Shown one piece after another: positions 1 through 7,941 of a stretch of 63,503 nucleotides of DNA. Below the pieces are notes generated by a model. It searched no databases, was not told the origin of the DNA, and saw only the letters and a list, made by a program, of their open reading frames with translations. The position numbers were made by a program, and so were the translations under genes. Source of the DNA: JAAUTS01 sp034440395 (GTDB lineage: Bacteria; Verrucomicrobiota; Verrucomicrobiia; Methylacidiphilales; JAAUTS01); contig JAWXBW010000024.1 in NCBI GenBank assembly GCA_034440395.1, positions 1 to 63,503 on the forward strand. Direction: 5' to 3'. Each line of letters begins with the position of its first letter. Positions within the stretch are counted from its first letter, which is position 1.

Positions 1-1
1 A

Positions 2-946
2 ACTAAAAGTTTCGACACAATTATCCACACGACTTTATCAATGGTTCACGCCTTGTTTTGTCGGTATGATATTGTTTACGTTTGTGGTGTTGGGAATGCG
101 CCTTTAAGTAGATTACTAAAACTATTCACTCACTCTAAAATCATTATTAATGTTGACGGAGCTGATTACAGAAGAAAAAAATGGGGGCCAATCGCTAAGT
201 TTTGGTTGCGGTCTAGTGAAAGTCAGGCGGTGGAATTAGCAGACGCCTTAATTGCAGATAATAACGAAGTGGTTAAAAGATATGCAAACACTTATGGCCG
301 TTGCCCCGTCTATTTATCGTACGGCACTCCTACCGATCAAGACAGAATAAACTTTGGTGAGCTGCAACGTTGGGGTTTAGATTCAAAAAAATACTTTTTA
401 TTTGTCTCACGTTTAACACCTGAAAATGAGGCTGAAGTGGTAATACGGGGCTATCAAAAGTTTAAGAAAAAGTTCATTGATGCAGGTCATAAAGTAGAGC
501 TATTACCTAAACTAGTCATTGTAGGTTCTTCAGGGTATGAGCAAAATTATTATCGGGAATTACAAGGTTTAGCTGATAAGGATGTCATTTTCACGGGAGG
601 TCGCTTCGGAGATGCGTACAAGGAATTGAGCCAAAATTCCTTAGCTTTTATCATGCCTGCCACCATTGAGGCGACCCGGCTCGTGCTCCTGGATCAACTG
701 GGGTTTGGCTCAGTTATTATCTATCGCGATTGCCTTGCTACAAGGGAAGTCATGGGAGCAGCGGGTTGTGCTTTCGATCCCGATCAACCCCAAAATGATC
801 TATTAACTCAAATGACTTATGTATGGGAAAATCCGCAATTACTTGAGACCTTAGGAGCCCAAGCTCTTGAGAGGGCTGTGGGTCATTTTTGTTGGGATAA
901 AGTGGCTGGTGAGTATGAGAAAATATTCTGTGAGCTTAAGGCATGA
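2..946 (+). CDS. DUF1972-type glycosyltransferase, 5' end cut by the window
   Basis: The reading frame is open from base 2, and the codons before the first ATG (41) already match the family, so the N-terminal domain lies outside the window. What remains is the GT-B C-terminal half of a rhamnosyl-/glucosyltransferase of the DUF1972 family. The family hallmark is a stretch reading YDIVYVCGVGNAP followed by NVDGADYRRKKWG and a conserved ADALIADN segment. The later LFVSRLTPENEAE segment is the usual GT-B nucleotide-sugar domain entry. It overlaps the next gene by four bases (ATGA at 943). Beside a second glycosyltransferase, an exosortase and an RmlD-like enzyme, it most likely adds a sugar to an exopolysaccharide repeat unit at the cytoplasmic membrane. 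The exact sugar cannot be read from sequence. Confidence 0.85.
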   Translation, partial: TKSFDTIIHTTLSMVHALFCRYDIVYVCGVGNAPLSRLLKLFTHSKIIINVDGADYRRKKWGPIAKFWLRSSESQAVELADALIADNNEVVKRYANTYGRCPVYLSYGTPTDQDRINFGELQRWGLDSKKYFLFVSRLTPENEAEVVIRGYQKFKKKFIDAGHKVELLPKLVIVGSSGYEQNYYRELQGLADKDVIFTGGRFGDAYKELSQNSLAFIMPATIEATRLVLLDQLGFGSVIIYRDCLATREVMGAAGCAFDPDQPQNDLLTQMTYVWENPQLLETLGAQALERAVGHFCWDKVAGEYEKIFCELKA

Positions 947-2013
947 AACCGCGTTTAATTATCATGGAGTTTCATCATCTAGGAGACGCACTTCTAAGCT
1001 TTCCGTTTATTCGAGCCGCCTCTGAAAAGTATGAAGTTTGGGTTTATTGCCGGCCTCAGTTACGATCAGTTTTTCTATCTATGGTGCCAGCAACACGGAT
1101 AGTAACGTGGGAGCCGTTTTGGACTCGGGGCTGTTTCTGGAGTTTGGCGGAACTAGCGAACGAGGAAAAGCGTTTAAAAGAAATTAATGCAGAGATTGTG
1201 GTCTGTGGGTGGGCAGATAGCAGGGTGCATTTATTTATGCTACTGACTGGAGCCTCTCGACGGGTGGGCTTCCCGATGAACCGCCTTAATTATTTTAGTT
1301 GGAAGGCTGCTTTCCAAAAAAGCCGATTGTTTCTCGGAATTAGTTTTTCATTAGTTGTGCGACTTTGGAAAGGGCAGCCGCTGCTTACTTGTTCACTACA
1401 ACGAGTAGAGTTTAATCAGTCTCACTGGAAAGATTGGATACAAGTGGGCGAAGCTTTGGGTTTAACAGTTTCTATGGAAACGCCTTGGTTTAAGCTTGAA
1501 TCTGGAGGAAGCACAAAGGTGCCGAACAACAATGGACGTTGGCTTGTTCACGTCGGAGCTAGGCTAGCGGAGAAGTGCTGGGCTTTAGAAAATTTTGAGC
1601 AAGTGGCGAACACCTATCTCGATAAGAGCCATAGAGAATGGGTTTGCCTTGGTTTGAGTGAACGCCGAGAAAACTATCCAATTAATTTGCGGTCAAAATA
1701 TAAAGAAACGACGACGTGGAACCGGCTTATTGAGGAAGTGAACGCCGCTGATTTAATTTTGTGTCATGATACCAGTGTGGCACATCTGGCGGCAGCACTG
1801 GGTAAGCGGGTGGTAACACTTTTTGGGGGGATGCCAACCTGTTGGTTTGCGCCTTATGGGAATGAGCAATGGGTGATCGCTTATGGAGACATGACAGAAT
1901 TTAAGTTTGGAGAAGACTCTTCTTTAGTTGCAAAAATTAAGGTTAGAGACACGGTAGAAATGATGAAATATGCAGAGGCTGATTTCAACACTTGGCAAAA
2001 GAAAAATCTCTGA
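943..2013 (+). CDS. glycosyltransferase family 9 (heptosyltransferase-like)
   Basis: This 356-residue protein has the GT9/ADP-heptose-LPS heptosyltransferase pattern. An N-terminal HHLGDALLSFPFIRA motif binds acceptor in the first Rossmann domain. A central VHVGARLAEKCWALENF segment and a C-terminal CHDTSVAHLAAALGKRVVTLFGG motif form the nucleotide-sugar domain. Length is normal for the family. Its start overlaps the stop of the preceding glycosyltransferase (ATGA), so the two are translationally coupled. In this cluster it may act on exopolysaccharide or a surface glycan rather than on LPS core. The donor sugar is not determined by the sequence. Confidence 0.85.
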   Translation: MKPRLIIMEFHHLGDALLSFPFIRAASEKYEVWVYCRPQLRSVFLSMVPATRIVTWEPFWTRGCFWSLAELANEEKRLKEINAEIVVCGWADSRVHLFMLLTGASRRVGFPMNRLNYFSWKAAFQKSRLFLGISFSLVVRLWKGQPLLTCSLQRVEFNQSHWKDWIQVGEALGLTVSMETPWFKLESGGSTKVPNNNGRWLVHVGARLAEKCWALENFEQVANTYLDKSHREWVCLGLSERRENYPINLRSKYKETTTWNRLIEEVNAADLILCHDTSVAHLAAALGKRVVTLFGGMPTCWFAPYGNEQWVIAYGDMTEFKFGEDSSLVAKIKVRDTVEMMKYAEADFNTWQKKNL

Positions 2014-2026
2014 TTAATCTCGATCT

Positions 2027-3187
2027 ATGTCATGGAATCTTAAGCGTTGGCTGGCGCATCCACTTTTTCCGTTAGGGCTTTTAGGGACTGCTTTAATCGT
2101 CATTCTCTACGCTCTTGTTCCGTATAGTTTAGGCTATGGTCAGAAGGCTGCTAGTGTGTTCTACAATTTGTGGGTGATGTGGCACACCACGCCTGATTGG
2201 GAGCATTGTCAGCTAGTCCCAGCGGTTGCTTTAGGAATATTGTACTGGAACTTTGAACGCGAAAAAGGAAGAGATATAGAATTTAAGAGTTTAGATTTTA
2301 TCATCTATGCCGTTCTTACGGTGGGTTTCGTGGTGGCTTGTTTTGAGCGGCTGCCCTTGTTGGCTGTGCCTTCTCTGTTGGGTTTAATAGCGCATGTCTT
2401 CTTAGGGCGTGACCGTTGTGCGGACGTAACAATAACTAGTGACTACCGTGCAGGTATTCTTTTGTTTCTGGCTTTGTTGTGGTATTGGATCGGTTATAAG
2501 ATAGACGTTTTGCAGCTGAGCTTTCTTTCTTTGCATTTTACTATAGGTGCTATGATCGTATGGTTTTTCGGTTGGAACTTCATGAGGAAAATAGCTTTTC
2601 CTTATGCGTTTTTGTTTTTTGCTTGGCCCATTCCTATTTTAGATTCTTTAGCTTTTAAGCTGAGAATTATAATGTCAGAGCTTTCTTATCAATTTTTAAA
2701 AATCATCGGTATTGATGTTTTAAGGATAGGGACAGCCATTATCTCCGCCCCAGATTTTGCTTCTGGGATTGCACAAGGAGCTAAATTTTCTCTGGATGTG
2801 GCTGATCCCTGCAGTGGCATACGTTCTCTTTTTGCTCTAACTATGGTGGCAGCTTTATTTGCCTATTTCACTCAAAAATCTTTATGGAAACAATTGGTCA
2901 TAGTTGTCTGTGCAGTGCCTCTAGCGGTAGCAGGTAATTTTGTGCGTATTTTGATGCTGACTTTTGGCACGATGCTCTTCGGTAATGAATTCGCAATTGG
3001 CACCTTAGAGCATCCTAGTTTTTATCACATGCTGAGTGGCTATGTAGTTTTCATTGTGGCATTGGGTGGAATGGTGACTTTGGGTTGGTTGTTAAGTGAC
3101 GGATGGAAAGTGGTATTGGTTCTTTGTGGCTTGAAGGATAAGAGTTTTATTAAACCCGTTGAGAAAATGGGGAGGAGTGAATCATGA
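2027..3187 (+). CDS. xrt: exosortase/archaeosortase family membrane protein
   Basis: Exosortases are polytopic membrane transpeptidases that sort PEP-CTERM proteins or act in exopolysaccharide export. This 386-residue protein has about ten hydrophobic segments and the three expected catalytic residues: Cys262 in DPCSGIRSL, Arg307 in GNFVRILML and His334 in FYHMLSGY. The last eight residues overlap in DNA with the start of epsI (ATGA at 3184). Glycosyltransferases lie immediately upstream. No PEP-CTERM substrate protein is encoded in this window, so its targets must lie elsewhere, or it serves the polysaccharide pathway. The subclass of exosortase is not assigned here. Confidence 0.93.
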   Translation: MSWNLKRWLAHPLFPLGLLGTALIVILYALVPYSLGYGQKAASVFYNLWVMWHTTPDWEHCQLVPAVALGILYWNFEREKGRDIEFKSLDFIIYAVLTVGFVVACFERLPLLAVPSLLGLIAHVFLGRDRCADVTITSDYRAGILLFLALLWYWIGYKIDVLQLSFLSLHFTIGAMIVWFFGWNFMRKIAFPYAFLFFAWPIPILDSLAFKLRIIMSELSYQFLKIIGIDVLRIGTAIISAPDFASGIAQGAKFSLDVADPCSGIRSLFALTMVAALFAYFTQKSLWKQLVIVVCAVPLAVAGNFVRILMLTFGTMLFGNEFAIGTLEHPSFYHMLSGYVVFIVALGGMVTLGWLLSDGWKVVLVLCGLKDKSFIKPVEKMGRSES

Positions 3188-3924
3188 CATCTGGAGCTAT
3201 GGATTCTGCCAAACAGGTTACTATGTCATGGATACAATCACCTTGTTTGCGCGGCGTAGTCGCCTTCGTTTTAACGGGTATAGTTGTGGCCGCTTGCCTA
3301 GTATCACCAGATGTAAATACGGCTAATCAGCCCGGGGTAGTCATGAAATTACCTCAATACATGGGATCCTACTTTAGTAATCCTCAGGAAATTTCTCAGG
3401 CAGAAAAAACACTTCTCCCGGCCGACACAGAAGTGGTTAGGCGGGTCTATCAAGGCTTAAGGCAAGAAGAGATTCTCTGCTCAATCGTGCTGGCTGGTGG
3501 AGAGAAGCGCAGTATTCACCGACCCGAGGTTTGCTTACCAGGCCAAGGATGGATCATTAACAGTAGTCAGGTTGTTCCAATTAAGTTAGCCAATGGTAAC
3601 ACGATCAAAGTAACTAAGCTGGTTCTGGAGCGTGAAGTGCAAATTTCTTCAGATAAGCGTATTAAAATTAAGAGCCTTTATCTTTACTGGTTTGTCGGCA
3701 AAAATGTCTCGACCCCTTATCATCAGACTCGCGTTTTATTAACGAGTTGGGATCGTTTGATTCATAATATCAACCATCGTTGGGCTTATGTAATTGTGAA
3801 TAGTATGGTGACGGATAATATCAAGCCGTATGGATTTAATGAGAAAGATACCATGGCGATGTTAGAGAAGTTTACCTCAGATATCGCACCGAAATTTATG
3901 ATTAGTGAGGGCGCGCAACCTTGA
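3184..3924 (+). CDS. epsI: exosortase-associated EpsI family protein (DUF3485)
   Basis: This 246-residue protein has one N-terminal membrane anchor (roughly residues 24-42) and a periplasmic domain. It carries the diagnostic EpsI/DUF3485 signature IHRPEVCLPGQGW around residues 116-128. In many exosortase loci EpsI is a separate gene or is fused to the exosortase C-terminus. Here it is separate and overlaps the exosortase by four bases. Its exact biochemical role is not established, but it travels with exopolysaccharide-associated exosortases. The pairing strongly supports the exosortase call. Confidence 0.9.
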   Translation: MTSGAMDSAKQVTMSWIQSPCLRGVVAFVLTGIVVAACLVSPDVNTANQPGVVMKLPQYMGSYFSNPQEISQAEKTLLPADTEVVRRVYQGLRQEEILCSIVLAGGEKRSIHRPEVCLPGQGWIINSSQVVPIKLANGNTIKVTKLVLEREVQISSDKRIKIKSLYLYWFVGKNVSTPYHQTRVLLTSWDRLIHNINHRWAYVIVNSMVTDNIKPYGFNEKDTMAMLEKFTSDIAPKFMISEGAQP

Positions 3925-3934
3925 GGTTTAGAGG

Positions 3935-4804
3935 ATGAAAATACTCTTGCTAGGAGCCAAGGGGCTGATGGGAAGATATTTAACAGAACACTGGCAGAGG
4001 GAGGGGGTTGCTGTGACGGGGCTGAGTCGTGCAGAGCTAGATATTTGTGATTCAGAAACGTCTCTTCATTTTCTAGATCATGTAAACCCCACACACGTAA
4101 TTAACGCAGCGGCACTGTGCCGAATGGAAGAGTGCGAGCTGGCACCAGAGACGTCTCGAGCTATCAACACACACGCTCCTGCATGGTGGTCGCAAGCATG
4201 TGCAGAGAGAGGACTTAACTTCGTGCATATGAGCACGGATTATGTTTTTGGGGGAGGCGTTTGCGTGCCTTACACTGAGGAGGATATTCCTAAGCCTTTA
4301 TCGGTATATGCACAACATAAATGTGAGGGAGAGGCGGCGGTTTTGCGTAATGCTACTAGCACGGTCGTGAGGTTGGCTTGGGTGTTCGGGTCTGAGGGGA
4401 AAACCTTTATGAGCATGATCCCACATCTATTACAGGAGCAAGATGTATTGGAAGTTGCTATGGGTCGCACGGGAGGTTGTCTTTATGCGGGTTACGGCGC
4501 CACCATGATTTCCGACTTAATTTTAAGCAACGGTGTTGGACTCTACCATTTAACCCATCATGGTGTAGTGACTTGGCAGGACTTTGCTCTGGAATGTAAA
4601 AAGCAGATGTTGCAGCGTGGTCTGCCAATCAAGAGTCAAGAGATACGCCCTGCTTCACTTGATACCTATCGAGCCCTGCAAGCTAAGAGACCGGATTACT
4701 CTGTGTTAAGCACGAAGAAGATAGAAAGGGTGGTGGGTAAATCGATTCTCCCATGGCAGGATGGTTTAAATTCTTATTTAGAGGAGCTTTTTAAAAGTAA
4801 TTAA
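3935..4804 (+). CDS. rfbD: RmlD-like dTDP-4-dehydrorhamnose reductase / NAD(P)-dependent SDR
   Basis: This is a 289-residue extended short-chain dehydrogenase. The N-terminal GAKGLMGRYL glycine motif binds NAD(P). An HMSTDYVFGG motif follows at about 98-107, then the catalytic Tyr125-x3-Lys129 (YAQHK). These match RmlD, the last step of dTDP-L-rhamnose synthesis, or closely related SDR sugar reductases. A GAGG-like ribosome site lies directly before the ATG, and the gene follows epsI by 10 bases, so it probably belongs to the same operon. RmlA, RmlB and RmlC are not in the window. Rhamnose supply to the DUF1972 glycosyltransferase upstream is a reasonable inference. Confidence 0.75.
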   Translation: MKILLLGAKGLMGRYLTEHWQREGVAVTGLSRAELDICDSETSLHFLDHVNPTHVINAAALCRMEECELAPETSRAINTHAPAWWSQACAERGLNFVHMSTDYVFGGGVCVPYTEEDIPKPLSVYAQHKCEGEAAVLRNATSTVVRLAWVFGSEGKTFMSMIPHLLQEQDVLEVAMGRTGGCLYAGYGATMISDLILSNGVGLYHLTHHGVVTWQDFALECKKQMLQRGLPIKSQEIRPASLDTYRALQAKRPDYSVLSTKKIERVVGKSILPWQDGLNSYLEELFKSN

Positions 4805-4854
4805 TTAGTAAATGGCTAAAATGTATGCCTTCTTGGAACCCACGGTAAGGTGCG

Positions 4855-6174
4855 TTAGCGCAAAGGGATGTGAATAGATGAGTAGAGTCGCTTGAGTAGG
4901 CCTAGCAGGAATGCGGCTTTGATCATAAAAACAGCTAGAGGAGCTTGAGGTAACCAAGGGATCATGATTAGGAGGAAGGTAGCACTGCTGCAAAGGATCA
5001 TGATAAAAAGACGTTCACACGAGGAAAGGGTGAGGCTGGTATCCGTAGATAACCAAAGAAATACAGCGATCATTGCTAGGTCCTCCGTAGCAGAAAGGTG
5101 GGGACAGAACAAAAGATAGATGAGTAATCCTAGAGTCCATCGTGCTTTGCTCGAAAGGTGGCTTCGCAACTTGTAAGCAGCGCAGGTAAAAATTATTAGA
5201 GCTAGGCCAAAACAGGTTTTAGAAATTAAAAAAGCTGTGCGATCGGAGCATTTAATTTGGTAAAGAACTCCTCGCAAATTACTCATGGTTTCAGGCCAGA
5301 TCCATGAGCCGAAAAAAGGACTAGCATCGGTTTTATTCCACGAGTTGACTAAGGATAAGTAGTCTGTAACCCACTGAAGATTGGATTCTCGCAGAGTCCA
5401 AAATATTCCGATTATCAAGGCGATGAGGGCAGCAGTGAAAACTTCACGAAAATTTTTGTGTGTTAGCATAATGCAGCCTGCACAGAGAGCTAAAGGCGGC
5501 TTAATGGTTAAAAGTACGAGGAGGAGGATATTAATTACGGACGTTACTTTACAGACTGGATTTTTTTCTGAATTGGTAGCCAGCCATAGAAATATGCCTG
5601 TAGTGAGGAGTGCTGTTTGCCCTTGGTATAAAGTCATAACTACAGCAGGAGAGGCAAACACGACTAAGAGAAAGGCGCTCTCTACGCGATTTAGATCAGG
5701 CAAATACTTTTTCACGGCACCTAAAAAAAGTGTTAAAGAAGCTAAAATCCAGACTATCCAAGCTAGGCGAGAATTATCGAGACCCGTCCAACCGTATAAA
5801 AAAGCCAAGGTAGGGCTATAACCGAAGCTGAGGGAGCCTTCAGGTTCGCCCTTCATTAGTTGCTTCATGAAAGCGTAGTGGCTGGATTCTTGGTAGGCGG
5901 CAGTATGGGGGTTGTGCCTTAAAAACACGGAGTAGCCATGGTGGAATTGAAAGTCGGTAATTTCTACAGCTTCGTTGCTGTTAGCTTGATAATGTAAACT
6001 CCATAGATTTTTTGAGCTGAGCAGTAGTGCGGAAACGGCTAAGATCAGTGCTCCAGCTAAAATAATCAATTTTTTAAACAATGTGGGATCGGTCAATTGT
6101 GCTGAGCCTTGCATGTCAATTACCTTATCTTTAGAGGCTACACGCGTCGATAGCTCTTTGCATTTTGGTAGCAT
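4855..6174 (-). CDS. polytopic membrane glycosyltransferase, GT87/DUF2029-like
   Basis: This 439-residue protein has about ten predicted membrane helices. A short cytoplasmic N-terminus (alternative start at codon 21) is followed by a first helix near residues 34-52 and a large extracytoplasmic loop with FGYSPTLAFLYG. A YQGQTALLTTG segment resembles the GQ motif of DUF2029/GT87 polyprenyl-phosphate-dependent mannosyltransferases. The C-terminal half is hydrophobic, with PHLSATEDLAM in one loop. It is convergent with the RmlD gene. Assignment to GT87 rests on topology and motif resemblance only. Another GT-C enzyme is possible. Confidence 0.6.
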   Translation of the reverse strand: MLPKCKELSTRVASKDKVIDMQGSAQLTDPTLFKKLIILAGALILAVSALLLSSKNLWSLHYQANSNEAVEITDFQFHHGYSVFLRHNPHTAAYQESSHYAFMKQLMKGEPEGSLSFGYSPTLAFLYGWTGLDNSRLAWIVWILASLTLFLGAVKKYLPDLNRVESAFLLVVFASPAVVMTLYQGQTALLTTGIFLWLATNSEKNPVCKVTSVINILLLVLLTIKPPLALCAGCIMLTHKNFREVFTAALIALIIGIFWTLRESNLQWVTDYLSLVNSWNKTDASPFFGSWIWPETMSNLRGVLYQIKCSDRTAFLISKTCFGLALIIFTCAAYKLRSHLSSKARWTLGLLIYLLFCPHLSATEDLAMIAVFLWLSTDTSLTLSSCERLFIMILCSSATFLLIMIPWLPQAPLAVFMIKAAFLLGLLKRLYSSIHIPLR

Positions 6175-6268
6175 TTGTCCTTAGTGCATAGGGCTTGTGA
6201 AAAATTTTCTTAATTAAGTGCTTGCCAGAAGCCTAAAATCTTTCTAAGTCTTTCAGCCTCAAAGCATC

Positions 6269-6604
6269 ATGTCTAATTTAACCAAACGAGATCTAGTAGT
6301 TCGCATCAGCAATGAGACCGGGATGGTCCAGCAGGATGTTCTCAATGTTATTCAGAAGACTTTAGACTATCTAACCGACAGTCTTTCCGAAGGTAAAACG
6401 GTGGAGTTAAGGAACTTCGGTGTTTTTGAAATCAAATTACGCAAAGCTCGGGTGGGTCGTAATCCTAATAAACCACAAAGTGATGTTCCCATTCCTCCCC
6501 GTGCCGTAGTCAAGTTTAAGCCTGGCAAGGAGATGAAGGCTAAGGTGGCTCAACTTTCTGAGAAAATGGTCGATCCTGCTAAGAGTACTGAACCCATCGT
6601 TTAG
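6269..6604 (+). CDS. hup: HU/IHF-family DNA-binding protein
   Basis: This 111-residue histone-like protein binds DNA as a dimer. The N-terminal helices start TKRDLVVRISNETG. The beta-arm region contains the family signature GRNPNKPQSDVPIPPRAVVKFKPGKEMK, including the conserved proline that intercalates in bent DNA. About 15 residues beyond the normal HU end form a short tail. A weak promoter-like pair (TTAATT at 6210, 18-base spacer, TAAAAT at 6234) precedes it. No clear Shine-Dalgarno sequence is present. HU and IHF subunits cannot be told apart here. Confidence 0.92.
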   Translation: MSNLTKRDLVVRISNETGMVQQDVLNVIQKTLDYLTDSLSEGKTVELRNFGVFEIKLRKARVGRNPNKPQSDVPIPPRAVVKFKPGKEMKAKVAQLSEKMVDPAKSTEPIV

Positions 6605-6657
6605 TGCTAACTCTTTCATAAAGGAGTTAAGACTCCTGAACGCAACTTTATTCATTC

Positions 6658-7896
6658 ATGTCCCTTAAGTGTCTATCTGGTTTCCGTGATTTTTATCCTG
6701 AGCAATGTCGGTTACGCGAACATATCTTCAAGGCATGGCGCGAGAGTGCGCTAGTTTTCGGGTTTTCTCAAATAGACGGACCGCCCTTAGAGCCATTAGA
6801 GTTGTATAAGAAAAAGTCGGGCGAAGAGATCGTGAATCAGCTCTATCACTTTGTAGATAAGGGCGAGCGTGAAGTGGCCTTACGCCCTGAGATGACACCT
6901 ACCTTAGCACGTATGGCGGGAGCCAAGCATCGTGATTATAAGAAACCGATGAAGTGGTTCGCTATCCCTCAACTTTTTCGTTACGAGCGAGCGCAGCGTG
7001 GTCGACTGCGAGAACATTTTCAATGGAACTGTGATGTTCTCGGTGAAACAGGATTAGGCGCAGAGGTCGAGGTGCTAGCGGTGCTAGATATGGCCTTGCG
7101 TAAGCTAGGCCTAAGCTCAGCGGATTATGTTTTTAAAATTAGTGACCGAGTTTTTTGGCAAGAATTTTTAACCAAACATAATGTTCCTGAGGAAAGGCAT
7201 TATGACTTTTTTCAAGTCCTCGATAAGATTGAGAGGGAAAAACCTGAGGAAACACGAGTTAAGTTGGGAGATTTAGCAGATCACGTTTTAGCGGCGATTG
7301 AAAAGGGTGAGGGGAATGCCCGACTGAATGAAGTGTTAGAACGCTGCGCCGCCATGGGTCTAGCGGACGTGGTGCAGGTTGATCTTCGTATTGTTCGGGG
7401 TCTTGCTTACTACACAGGAGTGGTTTTTGAAGTGCATGATCGTAAAGGCGAAATGCGCGCCATCGCTGGGGGTGGACGCTATGATCACTTGGTAAAACTT
7501 ATTTCTGGTGAAGATCTTACCGCTGTGGGTTTTGGCATGGGAGACGTGGTCTTAGGTGAGATGCTGAAAGATCGTGGCCTTTTACCTCCGGCGAGCGCAG
7601 AAGCTAGCTATTATGTAGTCGTGACGGAGGAAGCTCAACGGAACCAAGCCTTAGCTCTGGTGACTGCCTTACGTCAATCGGGTTGCCGCGTTGACTATCC
7701 CTTAGCTCCCACTAAAGTAGGTAAACAGTTTCAGGCCGCAGAGGATATTGGATTTACTCATGCCGTGGTGGTAGGCGCTGAATTTACAATAGAAGGCACC
7801 TGTGGATTAAAACAGTTAGCCCTGCGAACTCAGGAAACAGTGCGGCCAGAAATCTTGAACGGCTGTTTTGTAAAATGGATTCCTGTGGGTTGTTAA
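6658..7896 (+). CDS. hisS: histidyl-tRNA synthetase
   Basis: This class II aminoacyl-tRNA synthetase charges tRNA-His. The 412-residue protein shows motif 1 in the N-terminal region (GFRDFYPEQ), motif 2 (LFRYERAQRGRLREHFQWN), the HisRS-specific histidine signatures RGLAYYTGVVFEV and GGGRYDHL, and motif 3 (VGFGMGDVVL). A C-terminal anticodon-binding domain follows from about residue 320. The length is normal. The gene lies 53 bases after HU. In the gap an AGGAGT/ACTCCT hairpin with a TAAG loop (6622-6637) contains an SD-like sequence, but it is too far from the ATG to act as the ribosome site. Confidence 0.96.
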   Translation: MSLKCLSGFRDFYPEQCRLREHIFKAWRESALVFGFSQIDGPPLEPLELYKKKSGEEIVNQLYHFVDKGEREVALRPEMTPTLARMAGAKHRDYKKPMKWFAIPQLFRYERAQRGRLREHFQWNCDVLGETGLGAEVEVLAVLDMALRKLGLSSADYVFKISDRVFWQEFLTKHNVPEERHYDFFQVLDKIEREKPEETRVKLGDLADHVLAAIEKGEGNARLNEVLERCAAMGLADVVQVDLRIVRGLAYYTGVVFEVHDRKGEMRAIAGGGRYDHLVKLISGEDLTAVGFGMGDVVLGEMLKDRGLLPPASAEASYYVVVTEEAQRNQALALVTALRQSGCRVDYPLAPTKVGKQFQAAEDIGFTHAVVVGAEFTIEGTCGLKQLALRTQETVRPEILNGCFVKWIPVGC

Positions 7897-7941
7897 TTTT
7901 TAAAGTAGTAACGTAACGTGTAAAATTAGAAAATAGAATTT

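Noticed and set aside
5381..5821. 146-codon plus-strand open frame
   Set aside because: It lies entirely inside the minus-strand GT87-like gene. Its composition is basic and low-complexity, as expected for an antisense shadow.
6622..6637. Hairpin before hisS as a terminator or attenuator
   Set aside because: A six-base stem with no T run, and no leader peptide or T-box features were seen. It was left as a remark in the hisS entry.
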